From Pseudomonas viciae (GTDB lineage: Bacteria > Pseudomonadota > Gammaproteobacteria > Pseudomonadales > Pseudomonadaceae): DNA of 64,000 nt. Below the pieces are notes generated by a model. It saw nothing but the letters and a program-made list of their open reading frames with translations. It was not told where the DNA came from and ran no database searches. Both the position numbers and the translations under genes were made by a program. Positions 25,514 through 34,943 of this stretch are shown piece by piece; position 1 is the first letter of the stretch, and each line of letters opens with the position of its first letter. The DNA is taken from contig NZ_CP035088.1 in assembly GCF_004786035.1 (NCBI RefSeq), forward strand, positions 3,508,001 through 3,572,000. Reading direction: 5' to 3'.

Positions 25514-26767
25514 ATGGAACATTCACTTTCAAAACTGCGCTTTCCCCTCGCACTGCTGGCAGTGCTGGTGATGAGCGCCTGCGGCAAGACTCCCGACACG
25601 GCAGCGTCGATGCCGCCGGCCAAAGTCAGCGTGGCCAAGGTGCTGGAGCAACCGGTCAACGAATGGGATGAATTCACCGGGCGCCTCGAGGCACCGGAAA
25701 CCGTCGAGATCCGCCCACGGGTTTCCGGGCAGATCGACGAAGTCGCCTTCACTGAGGGCGCGCTGGTCAAGAAAGGCGACCTGTTGTTCCAGATCGACCC
25801 ACGCCCGTTCCAGGCTGAAGTACGTCGTCTCGAAGCCCAACTGGCCCAGTCCCGTGCTACCGCCACCCGTAGCGAGAACGAAGCCCAACGTGGCGAACGC
25901 CTGCGCTTGAGCAATGCCATTTCCGCCGAGCTGGCCGACTCGCGCACCAGCGCCGCCCAGGAAGCCCGCGCCGCCGCTGCGGCCATCCAGGCACAACTGG
26001 ACCTGGCCAAGCTGAACCTGAGCTTCACCCGCGTCACCTCGCCCATCAGTGGTCGCGTCAGCCGGGCAGACATCACCGCCGGTAACCTGGTGACCGCCGA
26101 TGTCACGCCGCTGACCAGCGTGGTCTCCACCGACAAGGTCTACGCCTACTTTGACGCCGACGAGCGCGTCTTCCTCAAGTACACCCAACTCGCCCGCCAG
26201 GGCCAGCGCGGCCAGGCCACGCCGGTCTACATGGGCCTGTCCAACGAAGACGGCAACCCGCACCAGGGCCAGATGAACTTCATCGACAACCAGGTCAACC
26301 CGCAAACCGGCACCATCCGTGGTCGCGCCGTATTCGACAACAAGGACGGCGCCTACACCCCTGGCCTGTATGCCCGCCTGAAGCTGGTGGGCAGTGGCAC
26401 TTATTCCGCCGTGCTGATCAACGACGAAGCCGTAGGCACCGACCTGGGCAAAAAATTCGTGTTGGTGATGGATGCCGACAACAAGCCGGCCTACCGCGCT
26501 GTCGAGCTGGGGCCGAAAATCGAAGGCCTGCGTATCGTGCGTAACGGCCTGAGCAAAGACGACACCATCATCGTCAAGGGCCTGCAGCGGGCTCGCCCGG
26601 GGTCGCCGGTCACGCCTGAAACCGTGCCGATGGCCAGCGACGAAACCATTGCCGCCCTGGCACAACAACGTAAAGCGCTCGAAGCCAGCAACCTGCCCCA
26701 AGTCGCGCCGTCCAAGGCCGCGTCTGGATCGGCAGGCAAGCTGGCCGCTGCGACCCCACGCGGTTAA
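25514..26767 (+). CDS. mexE: Multidrug efflux RND adaptor MexE
   Basis: A 417-residue periplasmic lipoprotein adaptor of the MexEF-OprN pump. The start ATG 25514 gives the MexE-like N-terminus MEHSLSKLRFPLALLAVL with lipobox VMSAC. The lipoyl domain (VRPRVSGQIDEVAF-type, here RPRVSGQIDEVAFTEGALV), hairpin (~95-170) and barrel (NPQTGTIRGRAVFDN, PGLYARLKL) follow in order. It precedes mexF by 15 bp and oprN, the classical operon order. In P. aeruginosa this pump exports chloramphenicol, fluoroquinolones and quorum-sensing precursors; the same role is likely here but not shown by the sequence. Confidence 0.93.
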   Translation: MEHSLSKLRFPLALLAVLVMSACGKTPDTAASMPPAKVSVAKVLEQPVNEWDEFTGRLEAPETVEIRPRVSGQIDEVAFTEGALVKKGDLLFQIDPRPFQAEVRRLEAQLAQSRATATRSENEAQRGERLRLSNAISAELADSRTSAAQEARAAAAAIQAQLDLAKLNLSFTRVTSPISGRVSRADITAGNLVTADVTPLTSVVSTDKVYAYFDADERVFLKYTQLARQGQRGQATPVYMGLSNEDGNPHQGQMNFIDNQVNPQTGTIRGRAVFDNKDGAYTPGLYARLKLVGSGTYSAVLINDEAVGTDLGKKFVLVMDADNKPAYRAVELGPKIEGLRIVRNGLSKDDTIIVKGLQRARPGSPVTPETVPMASDETIAALAQQRKALEASNLPQVAPSKAASGSAGKLAAATPRG

Positions 26768-26782
26768 GGGACTGAATCCAAG

Positions 26783-29700
26783 ATGAAATTTTCCCAGTTC
26801 TTCATTTCGCGGCCGATCTTCGCAGCGGTACTTTCGCTGCTGATCCTGATCGCCGGCGCCATTTCGCTGTTCCAGTTGCCGATCAGCGAATACCCGGAAG
26901 TCGTGCCACCGACGGTGGTCGTGCGCGCCAACTTCCCGGGCGCCAACCCCAAGGTCATCGGCGAAACCGTGGCCGCGCCCCTGGAACAAGCCATCACGGG
27001 TGTCGAGAACATGCTGTACATGTCCTCGCAGTCTACCGCTGACGGCAAGATCACCCTGACCATCACCTTCGCCCTGGGCACCGACCTGGACAACGCTCAG
27101 GTGCAGGTGCAGAACCGCGTCACCCGGACCGAGCCCAAGCTGCCGGAAGAAGTGACCCGGATCGGCATCACGGTGGACAAGGCGTCGCCCGACCTGACCA
27201 TGGTCGTGCACTTGACCTCGCCGGATCAACGCTACGACATGCTCTACCTGTCCAACTACGCCCTGCTCAACATCAAGGATGAGCTGGCGCGCCTGGGCGG
27301 CGTGGGGGATGTCCAGCTGTTTGGCATGGGCGACTATTCCCTGCGGGTCTGGCTGGATCCGAACAAGACCGCTTCGCGCAACCTGACCGCCACCGACGTG
27401 GTCACCGCGATCCGTGAACAGAACCGTCAGGTCGCCGCCGGCGCCCTGGGTGCGCCGCCAGCGCCGAACGCCCAGGCCTTCCAGCTCTCGATCAACACCC
27501 AGGGTCGCCTGGTGAATGAGGAAGAGTTCGAGAACATCATCATTCGCTCCGGGGCCAACGGTGAGATCACTCGCCTGAAAGACATTGCCCGGGTCGAGCT
27601 GGGTTCCAGCCAATATGCCCTGCGCTCACTGCTGGACAACCAGCCAGCGGTGGCGATCCCGATCTTCCAGCGTCCGGGCTCCAACGCCATCCAGATCTCC
27701 AATGACGTTCGCGCCAAGATGGACGAACTGAAGAAGGGCTTCCCGGCGGGGATGGACTACAGCATCGTCTATGACCCGACGATCTTCGTCCGTGGCTCCA
27801 TCGAGGCGGTGGTCCACACCCTGTTCGAAGCACTGATTCTCGTGGTGCTGGTGGTGATCCTGTTCCTGCAGACCTGGCGCGCCTCGATCATTCCACTGGT
27901 GGCTGTGCCGGTATCGCTGATCGGTACGTTTGCCGTGATGCACCTGTTCGGCTTCTCCCTCAATGCCCTCTCGTTGTTCGGCCTGGTACTGGCCATCGGC
28001 ATCGTGGTGGATGACGCCATCGTGGTGGTGGAGAACGTCGAGCGAAACATCGAACTGGGGCTCACCCCCGTGGAGGCGACCAAGCGCGCCATGGGCGAAG
28101 TGACCGGGCCGATCATCGCCACGGCGCTGGTGCTGTGCGCGGTCTTTATTCCGGCGGCGTTCATCAGTGGCTTGACCGGACAGTTCTATAAGCAGTTCGC
28201 CCTGACCATTGCCATTTCCACGGTGATCTCGGCGGTCAACTCCCTCACGCTGTCCCCCGCCCTGGCCGCGGTATTGCTCAAGAGCCACGACGCGCCCAAG
28301 GATCGCTTCTCCAAGTTCCTGGACAAGATTTTCGGTGGCTGGCTGTTCCGTCCGTTCAACCGTTTCTTCGAGCGTGCCAGCCACGGCTACGTGGGCACCG
28401 TTGGACGCGTGATCCGCAGTAGCGGCATCGCCCTGCTGCTCTATGCGGGCCTGATGGTGTTGACCTTCTTCGGTTTCTCCAACACCCCGACCGGTTTCGT
28501 GCCCGGCCAGGACAAGCAGTACCTGGTGGCCTTCGCACAACTGCCGGATGCGGCGAGCCTGGACCGCACCGAAGACGTGATCAAGCGCATGTCCGACCTG
28601 GCTCTCAAACAACCGGGCGTACAGAGCGCGGTGGCCTTCCCTGGCCTGTCGATCAACGGCTTCACCAACAGCCCGAACGCCGGCATCGTGTTCGTGACCC
28701 TCAAGCCCTTCGACGAGCGCAAGGACCCGAGCATGTCGGCCGGTGCCATCGCCGGAGCCTTGAACGGCCAGTACTCGGAGATCCAGGAAGCCTACATGGC
28801 GATCTTCCCACCGCCGCCGGTACAGGGCCTGGGCACCATTGGTGGTTTCCGCCTGCAAATCGAAGACCGGGGCAACCTGGGCTACGACGAGCTGTACAAA
28901 GAAACCATGAACATCATCACCAAGAGCCGCAGCGTGCCGGAACTGGCCGGGTTGTTCACCAGCTACACCGTGAACGTGCCGCAGGTCGATGCCGCCATCG
29001 ATCGTGAAAAAGCCAAGACCCACGGCGTGGCCGTCAGTGACATCTTCGACACCCTGCAGATCTACCTGGGCTCGCTGTATGCCAACGACTTCAACCGCTT
29101 TGGCCGCACCTATCAGGTCAACGTTCAGGCCGAGCAACAGTTCCGCCTGGAGTCGGACCAGATTGGCCAGCTCAAGGTGCGCAACAACCGTGGCGAGATG
29201 ATCCCGCTGGCGACCTTCATCAAGGTCAGCAACACCTCGGGGCCGGACCGTGTGATGCACTACAACGGCTTCATCACCGCTGAAATCAACGGTGCCGCCG
29301 CCCCTGGCTACAGCTCCGGCCAGGCTGAAAAAGCCATCGAGAAACTGCTCAAGGACGAACTGCCCAACGGCATGACCTACGAGTGGACCGACCTGACGTA
29401 CCAGCAGATCCTCTCGGGCAACACCGCGCTGTTCGTGTTCCCGCTCTGCGTCCTGCTGGCGTTCCTGGTGCTTGCAGCTCAGTACGAAAGCTGGAGCCTG
29501 CCGCTGGCGGTGATCCTGATCGTACCGATGACCCTGTTGTCGGCCATTACCGGGGTGATTCTGTCCGGCGGTGACAACAACATCTTTACCCAGATCGGCT
29601 TGATCGTACTGGTGGGGCTTGCCTGTAAGAACGCGATTCTGATCGTCGAGTTCGCCAAGGATAAACAGCTTGAGGGCATGAATCCGCTGGCCGCGGTGCT

Positions 29701-29962
29701 GGAAGCGTGCCGGCTGCGTCTGCGGCCGATCCTGATGACCTCCTTCGCCTTCATCATGGGCGTGGTGCCCCTGGTGTTCTCCAGCGGTGCTGGTGCCGAA
29801 ATGCGCCATGCCATGGGTGTGGCGGTGTTCTCCGGGATGCTCGGGGTGACCTTCTTCGGCCTGCTGCTCACGCCAGTGTTCTATGTACTGATTCGCAACT
29901 TCGTCGAGCGCAGCGAGGCCCGCAAGGCGGCCCGGGCTTTGAAACTGGAGGCGCAACAATGA
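26783..29962 (+). CDS. mexF: Multidrug efflux RND permease MexF
   Basis: A 1059-residue inner-membrane proton/drug antiporter. It begins MKFSQFFISRPIFAAVLSLL, typical of MexF, and holds the helix-4 relay residues (LAIGIVVDDAIVVVENVER) and the second RND signature (LVGLACKNAILIVEFAKD). Two large periplasmic domains form the porter and docking regions. Length and motifs match MexF throughout. Its stop overlaps the oprN start by 4 bp (ATGA), so the two are translationally coupled. Confidence 0.95.
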   Translation: MKFSQFFISRPIFAAVLSLLILIAGAISLFQLPISEYPEVVPPTVVVRANFPGANPKVIGETVAAPLEQAITGVENMLYMSSQSTADGKITLTITFALGTDLDNAQVQVQNRVTRTEPKLPEEVTRIGITVDKASPDLTMVVHLTSPDQRYDMLYLSNYALLNIKDELARLGGVGDVQLFGMGDYSLRVWLDPNKTASRNLTATDVVTAIREQNRQVAAGALGAPPAPNAQAFQLSINTQGRLVNEEEFENIIIRSGANGEITRLKDIARVELGSSQYALRSLLDNQPAVAIPIFQRPGSNAIQISNDVRAKMDELKKGFPAGMDYSIVYDPTIFVRGSIEAVVHTLFEALILVVLVVILFLQTWRASIIPLVAVPVSLIGTFAVMHLFGFSLNALSLFGLVLAIGIVVDDAIVVVENVERNIELGLTPVEATKRAMGEVTGPIIATALVLCAVFIPAAFISGLTGQFYKQFALTIAISTVISAVNSLTLSPALAAVLLKSHDAPKDRFSKFLDKIFGGWLFRPFNRFFERASHGYVGTVGRVIRSSGIALLLYAGLMVLTFFGFSNTPTGFVPGQDKQYLVAFAQLPDAASLDRTEDVIKRMSDLALKQPGVQSAVAFPGLSINGFTNSPNAGIVFVTLKPFDERKDPSMSAGAIAGALNGQYSEIQEAYMAIFPPPPVQGLGTIGGFRLQIEDRGNLGYDELYKETMNIITKSRSVPELAGLFTSYTVNVPQVDAAIDREKAKTHGVAVSDIFDTLQIYLGSLYANDFNRFGRTYQVNVQAEQQFRLESDQIGQLKVRNNRGEMIPLATFIKVSNTSGPDRVMHYNGFITAEINGAAAPGYSSGQAEKAIEKLLKDELPNGMTYEWTDLTYQQILSGNTALFVFPLCVLLAFLVLAAQYESWSLPLAVILIVPMTLLSAITGVILSGGDNNIFTQIGLIVLVGLACKNAILIVEFAKDKQLEGMNPLAAVLEACRLRLRPILMTSFAFIMGVVPLVFSSGAGAEMRHAMGVAVFSGMLGVTFFGLLLTPVFYVLIRNFVERSEARKAARALKLEAQQ

Positions 29963-31383
29963 GTTTGAAAGTGTTCATGCCGAGCTTGCTGGTTCTGGCA
30001 CTGAGTGCCTGCGCTGTAGGCCCGGACTACAAGGCACCGCAGACGGAGGCGGCGACTATCACCACCGCCACCGACGGCGCCGCCGGCCAGAAGAATTTCG
30101 ACCGGGCCCGTTTCGAAGGCATCTGGTGGCAGCAATTTGAAGACCCGACCCTCAACGCACTGGTGACCCGCTCCCTGGACGGCAACCGCGAGTTGCGCGT
30201 GGCCTTCGCCCGTTTGCGGGCAGCCCGGGCCATTCGCGATGACGCCAGCAATGACGTCATGCCGACCATCACCAGCCGTGCCAGCAGCGAACTGGGCAAA
30301 GGCCAGAATCCAATGGGGCAAACTGACGACCGGGTCAATTCCGAGCGTTACGACCTGGGCCTGGACATGGCCTGGGAGCTGGATCTGTTCGGGCGCATAC
30401 GGCGCAACCTGGAAGCCACCGACGCAGACCAGCAGGCGATCGAAGCCGACCTCTATCAGCTGCAGGTGACGATGATCGCCGAACTGGTGGACGCCTATGG
30501 TCAATTGCGCGGCGCCCAACTGCGGGAAAAAATCGCCCTGGCGAACCTCAAGAACCAACAGGACTCGCGCAAGATCACCGAAAGCCTGCGTGACGCCGGC
30601 GTCGGTGATCAACTCGACGTGGTCCGCGCCGATGCGCGCCTGGCCTCGGTAGAAGCCAGCGTGCCGCAACTGCAGGCCGAACAGGTGCGTCAACGCAATC
30701 GCATCGCCACGTTGCTGGGCGAGCGCCCGGACAAACTGAGTGTGGACCTGAGCCCGCAACAGTTGCCAGCCATCGCCAAGGCCCTGCCCATCGGCGACCC
30801 GGGCGAACTGCTGCAACGCCGCCCGGATATCCTCAGCGCCGAACGCCAACTGGCCGCCGCCACGGCACGCATCGGCGTGGCCAAGGCCGACCTGTTCCCA
30901 CGGGTCAGCCTCAGCGGTTTCCTGGGCTTTACCGCCGGGCGCGGTTCGCAGATCGGTTCCTCGGCGGCCAACGCCTGGGCACTGGGCCCGAGCATTACCT
31001 GGGCGGCTTTTGACCTGGGCAGCGTGCGGGCTCGCCTGCGCGGGGCTGACGCCGAGGCCGATGGCGCCCTGGCGAGCTACGAACAGCAAGTGCTGTTGGC
31101 CTTGGAAGAATCGGAAAATGCCTTCAGTGATTACGGCAAGCGCCAACAACGCCTGATCTCGCTGATCCGTCAGAGTGAATCGAGCCGCGCCGCCGCTGAC
31201 CTGGCCGAGATTCGCTACCGCGAAGGCACCGTGGATTTCCTCGTGTTGCTCGATGCCCAACGGGAACGCCTGGCCGCCGAAGACACCCAGGCCCAGGCCG
31301 AAGTGGAGCTGTATCGCGGCATCGTCGCAATCTACAAAGCTCTGGGCGGCGGCTGGAAACCGGAAACCGTCGCCAGCAACTAA
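29959..31383 (+). CDS. oprN: Outer-membrane channel OprN
   Basis: A 474-residue lipoprotein channel of the MexEF pump. The lipobox LALSAC leads to AVGPDYKAPQ; two OEP repeats follow with WWQQFEDPTLNALV, AWELDLFGRIRRNLEATDA, LLQRRPDILSAERQLAAATA and KALGGGWKPE. The start at ATG 29959 overlaps the mexF stop; the longer upstream frame runs inside mexF and was rejected. A strong terminator follows at 31435, closing the operon. Confidence 0.94.
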   Translation: MSLKVFMPSLLVLALSACAVGPDYKAPQTEAATITTATDGAAGQKNFDRARFEGIWWQQFEDPTLNALVTRSLDGNRELRVAFARLRAARAIRDDASNDVMPTITSRASSELGKGQNPMGQTDDRVNSERYDLGLDMAWELDLFGRIRRNLEATDADQQAIEADLYQLQVTMIAELVDAYGQLRGAQLREKIALANLKNQQDSRKITESLRDAGVGDQLDVVRADARLASVEASVPQLQAEQVRQRNRIATLLGERPDKLSVDLSPQQLPAIAKALPIGDPGELLQRRPDILSAERQLAAATARIGVAKADLFPRVSLSGFLGFTAGRGSQIGSSAANAWALGPSITWAAFDLGSVRARLRGADAEADGALASYEQQVLLALEESENAFSDYGKRQQRLISLIRQSESSRAAADLAEIRYREGTVDFLVLLDAQRERLAAEDTQAQAEVELYRGIVAIYKALGGGWKPETVASN

Positions 31384-31434
31384 TCCCCTTTCTCCACCGA
31401 GCTCCTTTGGTTGGCCGCAACCAACCAAATTTTT

Positions 31435-31468
31435 GCCCCGCCTCCCATTTGGAGGCGGGGCTTTTTTT
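31435..31468 (+). terminator. Intrinsic terminator of mexEF-oprN
   Basis: Perfect 11-bp stem GCCCCGCCTCC / GGAGGCGGGGC with a CATTT loop, followed by seven T. It stands between the convergent oprN and feaR-like genes. Confidence 0.93.
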
Positions 31469-31515
31469 GCTTCAGCACACCATGGATTCGAGGCCACCCA
31501 GCCTCAAGCAGCGCC

Positions 31516-32466
31516 CTATGCCTGCTGCAGATGGCTGGAGCGGAAATCCTTGGGCGAGCGCTCGAACTGCTTTTTGAACGAACGGCTGAAGTGGGCCGAA
31601 TCGGTGAAGCCCCACTTGTAGGCGATCGAAGTAATGGATTCGTCCCGCAAGAACGGGTTGCTCAGGTCGTCGGCGCTGCGTTTGAGTCGAGCGCGCTGGA
31701 TGTAGCGGCAGACGCTGTCATCCTGCTCTTCGAACAAACGGTACAAATGCCGCACCGAAATGTTCAGGCGATTGGCCAGGCCCACCGGGCTCAGGCCGGG
31801 TTGAGTCAGGGATTCATCAATGACTTTCTGCACATAGCTGCGCAGTTGGCTACCTTGCAACGCGGCCCCCTCGTCACGGGCGTCGGTGTCCTGATCCAGA
31901 GCCGAACCCAACAGCGAAACGAACGCACTTTGCAACGCCTCCCCCTCTCCTGCCACCCCCTCGCCGTCCGGGGTGTCCTTGCATAGCTGATCCATCAACA
32001 CATGCAGCATCCGCCCGCAGGCCTTGCTTGAGGAAATCTTGCCAAAGGTCTTGGCTTCTCCGCCCAGTTGCCGGGACACGTCCTGGCGAGACAGGGACAG
32101 CACGACGTGTTCAATCAGGCCGAACGGACTGATTTCAAGAGCGCCCACCGAATCCATCAATAACAGTTCGCCGGGCGCCAGTTGAATGCTCAGGCCGTTC
32201 TGGGTAATCCGGGAAAAGCCGCTGCGCTGGCTGACCAGAAAGCAATCCTGGTCGTCGTCATGATCTGGATTGGGTGAGTGGCGCTTGATGGCGCCGGCGT
32301 TGGTGCGCAGGTTGGCGAGGGCAAGGCCGCCCCGGGAGAAATTGGACACCTGGCCGATAAACAGCGCGCGATTAAAAGCCAGTTCCGTATCGAAATGACC
32401 GCAAGTCGCGCGCAGATCCCGGTTCCACGTCTCCAGCCCGTCTTGCCCAGCCTGTTGCATGCTCAT
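31516..32466 (-). CDS. AraC-family regulator, FeaR-like
   Basis: A 316-residue activator: an N-terminal AraC-binding-like domain (residues ~30-190) and a C-terminal double HTH (~210-312) with GLANRLNISVRHLYRLFEEQ and the AraC signature DSAHFSRSFKKQFERSPKDFR. The domain order and the N-terminal FDTELAFNRALFIGQVSNF region resemble FeaR, which activates aromatic amine and aldehyde catabolism genes. It lies beside a permease and a phenylacetaldehyde-dehydrogenase-like gene, which agrees with this role. It is probably the cluster's own activator, responding to an aromatic amine or aldehyde. Confidence 0.82.
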   Translation of the reverse strand: MSMQQAGQDGLETWNRDLRATCGHFDTELAFNRALFIGQVSNFSRGGLALANLRTNAGAIKRHSPNPDHDDDQDCFLVSQRSGFSRITQNGLSIQLAPGELLLMDSVGALEISPFGLIEHVVLSLSRQDVSRQLGGEAKTFGKISSSKACGRMLHVLMDQLCKDTPDGEGVAGEGEALQSAFVSLLGSALDQDTDARDEGAALQGSQLRSYVQKVIDESLTQPGLSPVGLANRLNISVRHLYRLFEEQDDSVCRYIQRARLKRSADDLSNPFLRDESITSIAYKWGFTDSAHFSRSFKKQFERSPKDFRSSHLQQA

Positions 32467-32588
32467 GGCGTTCTCCGCAGTGGCTTATTGTTTTTGTCCG
32501 GCAATAGTTAACATGTTATCTATATGCGCGCAACAAGTACCTGATCGCCAGAGCAGTAGCAGGATTGATGCCAGGACAACGCCAAAAA

Positions 32589-33209
32589 TCAGAGGGTTCC
32601 CAATACCCGCTGCAAACCGCTCAAGGCCGCCAGCAAGGCAGTACGCTGCTCGCGGCCCAGAGGAATGTAACGACGAAAGGCCGGCATGCGGTTCACCACT
32701 TCACTGCCGCCCATGTGCTCCAACCGTACGCACCATTGGCGCCCTTGCAGGTCAATGCGCAGGCGTTTGAAGTCCAGGGGCATGAGGGCTTGATACAGCG
32801 CTGAATCGCTTTCTATCGCCGCCTTCAATCGGTCCGACAGCTCCCCGTCGCCGCCGCGCTGCCGATAGCTTATGCCACGGCGTCGAACCGCCCCGCTGTG
32901 GTGCAACTCCAAGCGTGCCGCGCCCTCTCTCGACGCAGGCACGCGCAGTACGAACTCAGTCATCACCAGATGCATCAACAGCTGCGACTCGGTGCGCTCG
33001 ACAATCTCCAACTGCAGGCGGTCATCGTCGGTGGCGACAGTCGCCGTCGCCGGCCCCGACATCTCGAATCGTGCCAGTCCGAGGTTGCGCCGCAACAGCG
33101 CCAGGGTCACCCCCGGTCGGTAGCCGGCCGGGGCACGCTGGGCACTGAACAGCTCAGACAGTTTTTGCAGCACGGTCATCAAACTCACCGGCAGATTGCC
33201 CTGGCTCAT
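32589..33209 (-). CDS. Conserved protein, probably DUF3156
   Basis: About 206 residues from ATG 33209 (196 from ATG 33179), with no signal peptide or membrane segment. It is a compact alpha/beta protein with a C-terminal motif around RQWCVRLEHMGGSEVVNRMP and a conserved end (FRRYIPLGREQRTALLAALSGLQRVL). It looks like the DUF3156 family, found next to amine permeases in pseudomonads. The gene overlaps the 3' end of the permease gene by 56 bp (or 26 bp with the later start), so the two are cotranscribed and coupled. Function unknown; a role with the permease is suggested only by position. Confidence 0.65.
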   Translation of the reverse strand: MSQGNLPVSLMTVLQKLSELFSAQRAPAGYRPGVTLALLRRNLGLARFEMSGPATATVATDDDRLQLEIVERTESQLLMHLVMTEFVLRVPASREGAARLELHHSGAVRRRGISYRQRGGDGELSDRLKAAIESDSALYQALMPLDFKRLRIDLQGRQWCVRLEHMGGSEVVNRMPAFRRYIPLGREQRTALLAALSGLQRVLGTL

Positions 33210-34653
33210 GGGAAAACTCCTTGGCCAGCACGTCTTCCACCGACGCTGGCTTGAATGGATTGACCTTCTGCACCACCAGGGTCCAGAACAAAGCGTACAC
33301 CGCGGTGCCACCGAGCATCACTGCGAACGGAATGTAAATGTCCGCCGGGTTCATGCCAGGCGGGGTAATGAACCACATGCCAATGACGATGCCGACACTG
33401 GACAGGATTTGCGGCAACGGGAAAAACGGCGAGCGATAGGCACGCGGCAGGTCCGGGCGGCGAATGCGCAAACTGACCACTGACACGGTCACCAGCAGGT
33501 AGGCGAAACTCCAGGCACACACGGCGGCCAGCACCAGGTGCATGATGTTGTCGGTGTTGCCGCCAAGCCACAGTGCGTGCAAGCAAGGAATCAGCATCGC
33601 CACCAGGATGCACAATAGCGGCGTCTTGAAGCGCGGGTGCAGATAGGTGAAGACTTTCGGCAACGCACCATCTACCGCCATGCCGTAGAGAATCCGTGGC
33701 ACCCCGGCCATCAGGGTATTGATAGTCGCCGCCCCGGCAAACAGGAAGCCGATCCCCAGCCACATCGGGCCTATGTCGCCCATGACCTGCTCGGCAAAAC
33801 GCGGAATCGCCATGGGCGTATCCAGCAAATGCACGCCGCTGGTGGCATCCAACAGCACGTTTTCCACCTGGCGCTTCATCGCCGCGCCGTAAATGAACAT
33901 GCAGGTGGCGACGCTGAATAACCCCAGCATCATGGCCCGGGGCATGGTTCTGGCCGAACGGCGCAGGTCCGGCGCCAGTGGCGTGACGAATTCGCAGCCG
34001 ACAAACATGAACATCGCCATGCCCACCAATGACAGCACCGTGACCAGGTCGGTGCCCACTACGGAAGCGCCGAACCAGCCCTCCAGCTCCACCGCCGGTG
34101 CGGCGATCAGACCCAACACACCGAACACCATCAGGGTCGTCCACATGCCAAACGTGAGGATGATTTCAGCCCGGCCAAAGGCGCTCACGCCGAACCCATT
34201 GAGTACGCCAAACACCACGACAAACCCCACGCCCAGCAACCATGAACCACCCGCCGATTCGGCCAGGGTGTTGAGGTGCTCGAAATTCACCAGGGCCATG
34301 ACCCCGGCCAGGATGGTCTCGGCGGTGCCGGCGAACACATGGACAATCAAATAAGCCGACAGCGTGCCAGTGATCGCAAAGAAGCGTCCCATGCCACAGT
34401 TGATGTAGTCATAGACCGAACCGGTAGTGGGCAGGATCGACGCGGCCTCGGCGAAGGTGGTGGCCTGGGCCATCATCATCACCAGGGCGATCAGCATCGC
34501 CATGGCAAAGGCACTGCCGCCGATGCCGAAACCCATGGTCGCGGTGAGGATCACCGGGCTTGCCATGATCAGGCCAATGGTGCTGGCCAACGCGGTGGGG
34601 AAGCCCACCGTACCCCGGTTCAAGTGCTCGGTGAGCCTGTCATTGATCGACAT
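33154..34653 (-). CDS. APC-superfamily amino acid/amine permease
   Basis: A 499-residue inner-membrane symporter with 12 predicted helices. The unwound helix-1 region appears as TVGFPTALASTIGLIMASPV and helix 3 carries FAEAASILPTTGSVYDYI, typical of the APC (amino acid-polyamine-organocation) fold. The tail after residue ~465 is hydrophilic. It is divergent from an outer-membrane porin and upstream of the overlapping DUF3156-like gene, all flanked by FeaR-like and FeaB-like genes. Uptake of an aromatic amine (phenylethylamine, tyramine) or related amino acid is therefore likely; the sequence alone does not show the substrate. Confidence 0.88.
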   Translation of the reverse strand: MSINDRLTEHLNRGTVGFPTALASTIGLIMASPVILTATMGFGIGGSAFAMAMLIALVMMMAQATTFAEAASILPTTGSVYDYINCGMGRFFAITGTLSAYLIVHVFAGTAETILAGVMALVNFEHLNTLAESAGGSWLLGVGFVVVFGVLNGFGVSAFGRAEIILTFGMWTTLMVFGVLGLIAAPAVELEGWFGASVVGTDLVTVLSLVGMAMFMFVGCEFVTPLAPDLRRSARTMPRAMMLGLFSVATCMFIYGAAMKRQVENVLLDATSGVHLLDTPMAIPRFAEQVMGDIGPMWLGIGFLFAGAATINTLMAGVPRILYGMAVDGALPKVFTYLHPRFKTPLLCILVAMLIPCLHALWLGGNTDNIMHLVLAAVCAWSFAYLLVTVSVVSLRIRRPDLPRAYRSPFFPLPQILSSVGIVIGMWFITPPGMNPADIYIPFAVMLGGTAVYALFWTLVVQKVNPFKPASVEDVLAKEFSHEPGQSAGEFDDRAAKTV

Positions 34654-34943
34654 GGTGCAGATCCTCGAAAGCGGATTTTTAGTATGGATGCCTCAGCCGT
34701 CCAGGAGCTGGCGTTCAACCCTCCCCAGCCAGTCCCTGATCGAAACGGCGGTGCGTGCAGCATTACTCTGCGCCGCGCCGCCTCGGGCGTCTTGCCCATG
34801 TCTGCCGTCGGTTTTGTTGCTGCCTGCCAGCACTCGCCCCTTGGCGGGCTGAATCAATTGCCTGGCAGGCAGGTGAAAGACTTCCCCGTGCCCTACTCCC
34901 CTTAATGCGCGCTCTGCTGACCTATCACACCGGGGAAACCACC

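Noticed and set aside
25529..29959. Long open frames antisense to mexE and mexF (about 694 and 777 codons)
   Set aside because: They mirror the real genes in GC-rich DNA with strong third-position bias; their translations are rich in His, Gln, Arg and Gly without any family motif.
29881..31497. 538-codon minus-strand frame across oprN
   Set aside because: Runs through the strong terminator at 31435 and lacks any motif; oprN is unambiguous.
34654..34943. Sigma-54 promoter in front of the porin gene
   Set aside because: A TGGCAGG occurs, but no matching TTGCA at the required distance.
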